This document shows, piece after piece, positions 61,381 to 64,000 of a stretch of DNA of 64,000 bases. Position numbers and translations under genes: made by a program. Each line of letters begins with the position of its first letter. The stretch's first letter is position 1. Source of the DNA: Acetobacter cerevisiae (lineage in GTDB: Bacteria > Pseudomonadota > Alphaproteobacteria > Acetobacterales > Acetobacteraceae); contig NZ_LHZA01000153.1 of the NCBI RefSeq assembly GCF_001580535.1, positions 1-64,000 of the forward strand, read 5' to 3'. The notes under the pieces are model-generated. The model was not told the origin of the DNA. It saw only the letters and a list, made by a program, of their open reading frames with translations, and made no database searches.

Positions 61381-62331
61381 TTACCAGGCCACGCCCGTCA
61401 GGCGTTCGGACACATCCCACAGGCGCGCCGCCGTGCTGACTTTCTGCGCGGCGGGAGGCACTTTGGCCGGGCCGGGTGGACCGCGTCGCTCCCCCGTGCC
61501 CTGCGGACCGTAATAGTCCCCATCACGCGCAGCTGGAGAGAGGGCCGCATACAGCAGCGGCTCTGCCCCACGGGCTGCGGTCTGTCCCATAACGCGCAGA
61601 ACTGCGGTGCCAATCACCTGTTCCGCCTTGCCGACTGCGCCGGGCAGACTGGAGGCCGGACCATTGGCAATAATGGATGTGGAAGACCAGCCGGGGTGGG
61701 CAGCGCGGGAATGGATGTTCCAGCCATTTTCCCCCGCACGCCGGGCCAGCTCCCGCGCAAACAGCAGGTTGGACAGCTTGCTCTGCTGATACGCGCCAAA
61801 GGGGCTATAACGGCGGCGGGACTGCAAATCATCAAAATGGATTGCGCCCTTACAGGCGGCCAGACTGGCGACGGTCACGACCGTACCACCACCGGAAGCC
61901 GCTTCCAGCAGGGAACGCAGGCGCGTGGTCAGCGCAAAATGGCCCAGATGGTTGGTGCCAAACTGCATTTCAAACCCATCAGCCGTTTCCTGCCTGCGGG
62001 CAAGGGCCATCACGCCGGCATTGTTCACCAGAAAATCCAGCGTGCGGGTGCGGGTGGCGACCTCAGCCGCACAGGCCGCAATGGAGTCCAGTGAGGCAAG
62101 ATTGAGTGTCAGCAGTTCAGCCTCGGCACCGGGGCAGCGGGCCTGCAGGGCGGCCAGAGCGGCTTCCCCACGCGCAGCACTGCGCACCGGCAGCAGCAGG
62201 CGTGCGCCACGCGTGGCCAGACCACAGGCCACTTCAAACCCAAGGCCGCTATTGCCGCCGGTTACCAGAGCCACGCGGCCCTTCAGGCTGGGCTGGCGGT
62301 TGGTCACGGACCATTCATGCTTGCCGATCAT
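61381..62331 (-). CDS. Short-chain dehydrogenase/reductase
   Basis: The protein has 316 residues of the SDR fold, close in style to the retinol dehydrogenase/WWOX-like subgroup. It has VALVTGGNSGLGFEVACGL (NADP-binding TGxxxGxG), LDFLVNNAGVMAL, and the catalytic Tyr-Lys in GAYQQSKLSNLLFARELA. The substrate is unknown. It overlaps the DedA gene by 4 nt (ATGA), so translation is coupled. It is convergent with the helicase gene, with 10 nt between. Confidence 0.9.
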   Translation of the reverse strand: MIGKHEWSVTNRQPSLKGRVALVTGGNSGLGFEVACGLATRGARLLLPVRSAARGEAALAALQARCPGAEAELLTLNLASLDSIAACAAEVATRTRTLDFLVNNAGVMALARRQETADGFEMQFGTNHLGHFALTTRLRSLLEAASGGGTVVTVASLAACKGAIHFDDLQSRRRYSPFGAYQQSKLSNLLFARELARRAGENGWNIHSRAAHPGWSSTSIIANGPASSLPGAVGKAEQVIGTAVLRVMGQTAARGAEPLLYAALSPAARDGDYYGPQGTGERRGPPGPAKVPPAAQKVSTAARLWDVSERLTGVAW

Positions 62332-62930
62332 GAGGGCATAATCCGCAGGCGTTCATCTTTTTCTGCTGCAGCCAAGGCTTCCTCCGTCAGACGTTTCTCA
62401 TTGCGTTTCAGGAAAAGGAACGAAGCAATAATGATTGTCGCGGCGCAAACCCCGAAGACAATTCCCAGCGGCCCGGAAAGCCGTAACACTTCATTCCCCA
62501 GCAAATACGTGCAGATGGCGTACCCTCCTGCCCAGCAAATGCCGCCCAGCGCATTGTGCCACAGGAACGTATGCCAGGGCATATGGTTCGCTCCTGCCAG
62601 CAGGGCCACAAACATGCGCAGCACGGCAATAAAGCGGCCAAAGAACACAACAGACCCGCCATGTTTAAGGAACACATAGCGCCCCAGTAGCAGGCGGTTG
62701 GGGATCAGGCCGAATTTGGGGCCGTATTTCTGCAACAGCTTCAGCCCCAGCGCCCGGCCAATCAGATAGCCAAAATTGTCCCCCATGATCGCCCCGATCA
62801 CGGCGGCAATCACCACGCCACTAATGTGGAGTTTATGCGTGGTGGCGCAGAACAGCGCCCCGGTGATGATCAGGCTCTCGGCAGGCAGCGGAAGCCCCAT
62901 ACTCTCAAGCATGACCACGACCCCGATCAC
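62328..62930 (-). CDS. DedA family membrane protein (probable 5' truncation or frameshift)
   Basis: The protein has 200 residues from GTG 62930. It has the DedA/VTT signature VMLESMGLPLPAES, then GDNFGYLIGRALGLKLL, the Arg-bearing FFGRFIAVLRMFVALLAG, and later helices. DedA proteins move lipid carriers such as undecaprenyl phosphate across the membrane. The reading frame stays DedA-like upstream of the GTG (LHSLESIFSLHYLNSLF, then SHYGYAV), back to about 63005, but I find no in-frame ATG, GTG or TTG there. A GTG at 63016 would join it if a six-T run (complement of 63006-63011) had one more base. Start position uncertain. Confidence 0.8.
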   Translation of the reverse strand: MIGVVVMLESMGLPLPAESLIITGALFCATTHKLHISGVVIAAVIGAIMGDNFGYLIGRALGLKLLQKYGPKFGLIPNRLLLGRYVFLKHGGSVVFFGRFIAVLRMFVALLAGANHMPWHTFLWHNALGGICWAGGYAICTYLLGNEVLRLSGPLGIVFGVCAATIIIASFLFLKRNEKRLTEEALAAAEKDERLRIMPS

Positions 62931-63181
62931 GGCATAACCGTAATGGGAGAACAGGCTGTTCAGGTAATGCAGTGAAAAAATGGATTCGAGAGAGTGTAAC
63001 AGGACAAAAAATCCACTTCTGGCTGGGTAGGCGTCAAAGGGGGCAGCAGGAACAGTTTCCGTTGCAGACTGTCAAGCCTCAGTGTGTTGCGGGTTTTGTC
63101 CCCTTTTCCAGCCAGACGCCTGTATCTGTTGCGGGAATTACGGTTTGATAGACCTTAAATGTGTTTCCCGGAGAGCCTTAT

Positions 63182-64000
63182 ATGTCTGATCTGCCTTTTT
63201 CACCCTCTGCTGGGCCGGAAGCCCCCATGTCCATGCCTTGCGGCACCTGGCCGTCCCGTGTGACGGCGGCACTGGTGGCGGGGAAAACGCTCTCGCTCTC
63301 TGAAGTGACCGCAGACGGCAACGTCGTGTTCTGGCTGGAGCGCCGCCCGGCAGAAAAAGGCCGCTCCGTCCTGATGCGCTGGGCCGAAGGGCACGGCGTG
63401 GCGGAGGCGCTCCCCTCAGGTTTTGATGTCGCGACCCGCGTACATGAATATGGGGGCGGCCCATATGCCGTGCGGGGGGGACGCATTGCGTTTTCGGACA
63501 AGCGGACAGGAGCGGTCTGGCTGATGGCGCAACCGGGAGCGCAGCCAGTGCAGATCGCCGGAGAAGACGGACTGCGCTATGCCGATCTGCGGTTTGACCC
63601 GACGGCCAGCACTGTTCTGGCCGTAAGGGAAGATCATCGCGCAGAGGGTGAAGCCAAAGCCGCTCTGGTCGCGCTGAAACTCCCGACAGCAGGCGCGCAG
63701 GCGGAAGAGATCGTGCTGTATAGTGGCCCGGATTTTCTGTCCTCTCCCTCAGTCTCACCCGATGGTACGCGCATGGCGTGGGTGGAATGGCAGCACCCGG
63801 ACATGCCGTGGGATGCCACGAGGCTGTGCCTCGCAGAGGTCGTGCGGGATGCGGAAGGTCGGATGACCGCTCTGAACAACAAGCAGGTTCTGGCGGGCGC
63901 AGAGCAGCGCGAATCGGTGCTGGAACCCCGATGGACTGAGGACGGTCAGTTGCTGGCCATTTCCGACCGGTCCGGTTGCTGGACCGTATGGGCTGTTCAG
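63182..64000 (+). CDS. S9 family prolyl oligopeptidase-type peptidase, N-terminal part
   Basis: The gene runs off the window; 273 codons are present. The start MSDLPFSPSAGPEAPMSMP is preceded by GGAGAG. The visible part is the beta-propeller domain that gates the active site: VHEYGGGPYAVRGGRIAFS near 80-97, GLRYADLRFDP, and SPSVSPDGTRMAWVEW, a propeller blade motif. VHEYGGGPY is a good marker of the S9 dipeptidyl/acyl aminopeptidase group. The Ser-Asp-His catalytic domain lies outside the window. Confidence 0.87.
   Translation, partial: MSDLPFSPSAGPEAPMSMPCGTWPSRVTAALVAGKTLSLSEVTADGNVVFWLERRPAEKGRSVLMRWAEGHGVAEALPSGFDVATRVHEYGGGPYAVRGGRIAFSDKRTGAVWLMAQPGAQPVQIAGEDGLRYADLRFDPTASTVLAVREDHRAEGEAKAALVALKLPTAGAQAEEIVLYSGPDFLSSPSVSPDGTRMAWVEWQHPDMPWDATRLCLAEVVRDAEGRMTALNNKQVLAGAEQRESVLEPRWTEDGQLLAISDRSGCWTVWAVQ

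Overview
The window is chromosomal DNA of an acetic acid bacterium (Alphaproteobacteria, Acetobacteraceae, Acetobacter or a close relative). The main evidence is a PQQ-dependent membrane alcohol dehydrogenase pair (adhA quinohaemoprotein and adhB triple-haem cytochrome c) close to a four-gene ubiquinol oxidase operon (cyoABCD, called cyaBACD in Acetobacter), with a haem A synthase in the same window. Both strands are densely coded, with few gaps above 200 bases. I found no IS element, prophage, CRISPR array, tRNA or rRNA. The species is not determined.

Layout. 1-3.9 kb: the end of tonB, then exbB, two exbD genes and a periplasmic TPR gene, closed by a strong terminator. 4.0-10.5 kb: a GNAT gene, then a tripartite RND efflux operon on the minus strand (adaptor, pump, outer-membrane lipoprotein). 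10.7-18.0 kb: a sugar-porter MFS gene, then the cell-shape operon mreB-mreC-mreD-mrdA-rodA (minus strand). 18.2-21.2 kb: leuA with a leucine-rich leader peptide gene upstream, then ctaA. 21.2-32.8 kb: a VTT membrane protein, a Bcr/CflA-type MFS exporter, a hybrid histidine kinase, apt, a FUSC transporter, nadA-nadC, a glycerate 2-kinase and a uracil-DNA-glycosylase-fold protein.

32.9-42.8 kb is the respiratory core: adhA-adhB (minus), a degenerate 2H-phosphoesterase, a Bax-inhibitor-1 family protein, a 630-base regulatory gap and cyoABCD. ADH passes electrons from ethanol through ubiquinone to the Cyo/Cya oxidase, and CtaA can supply its haem A. 42.9-49.9 kb: 7Fe ferredoxin, a SUV3-like helicase, an M17 aminopeptidase, a MarR regulator, a small exported protein and a polyprenyl-phosphate sugar-1-phosphate transferase. 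49.9-53.6 kb: a WbpM/PglF-like dehydratase, a DegT aminotransferase and a small membrane protein, suggesting an amino-sugar glycan route. 53.7-64 kb: an Hsp70-like protein, dihydroorotase, glutathione reductase, ferredoxin-NADP reductase, a second SUV3-like helicase with an excisionase-like HTH, an SDR, a DedA protein and the start of an S9 peptidase.

Most genes are recognisable core functions. I did not find a wholly new multigene system. The points most worth a second look are the apparently leaderless Leu leader of leuA, a near-palindrome shared by the adh and cyo upstream regions, the 2H protein that has lost both catalytic His motifs, the helicase with an embedded DNA-binding motif, and the small exported and membrane proteins of unknown function.
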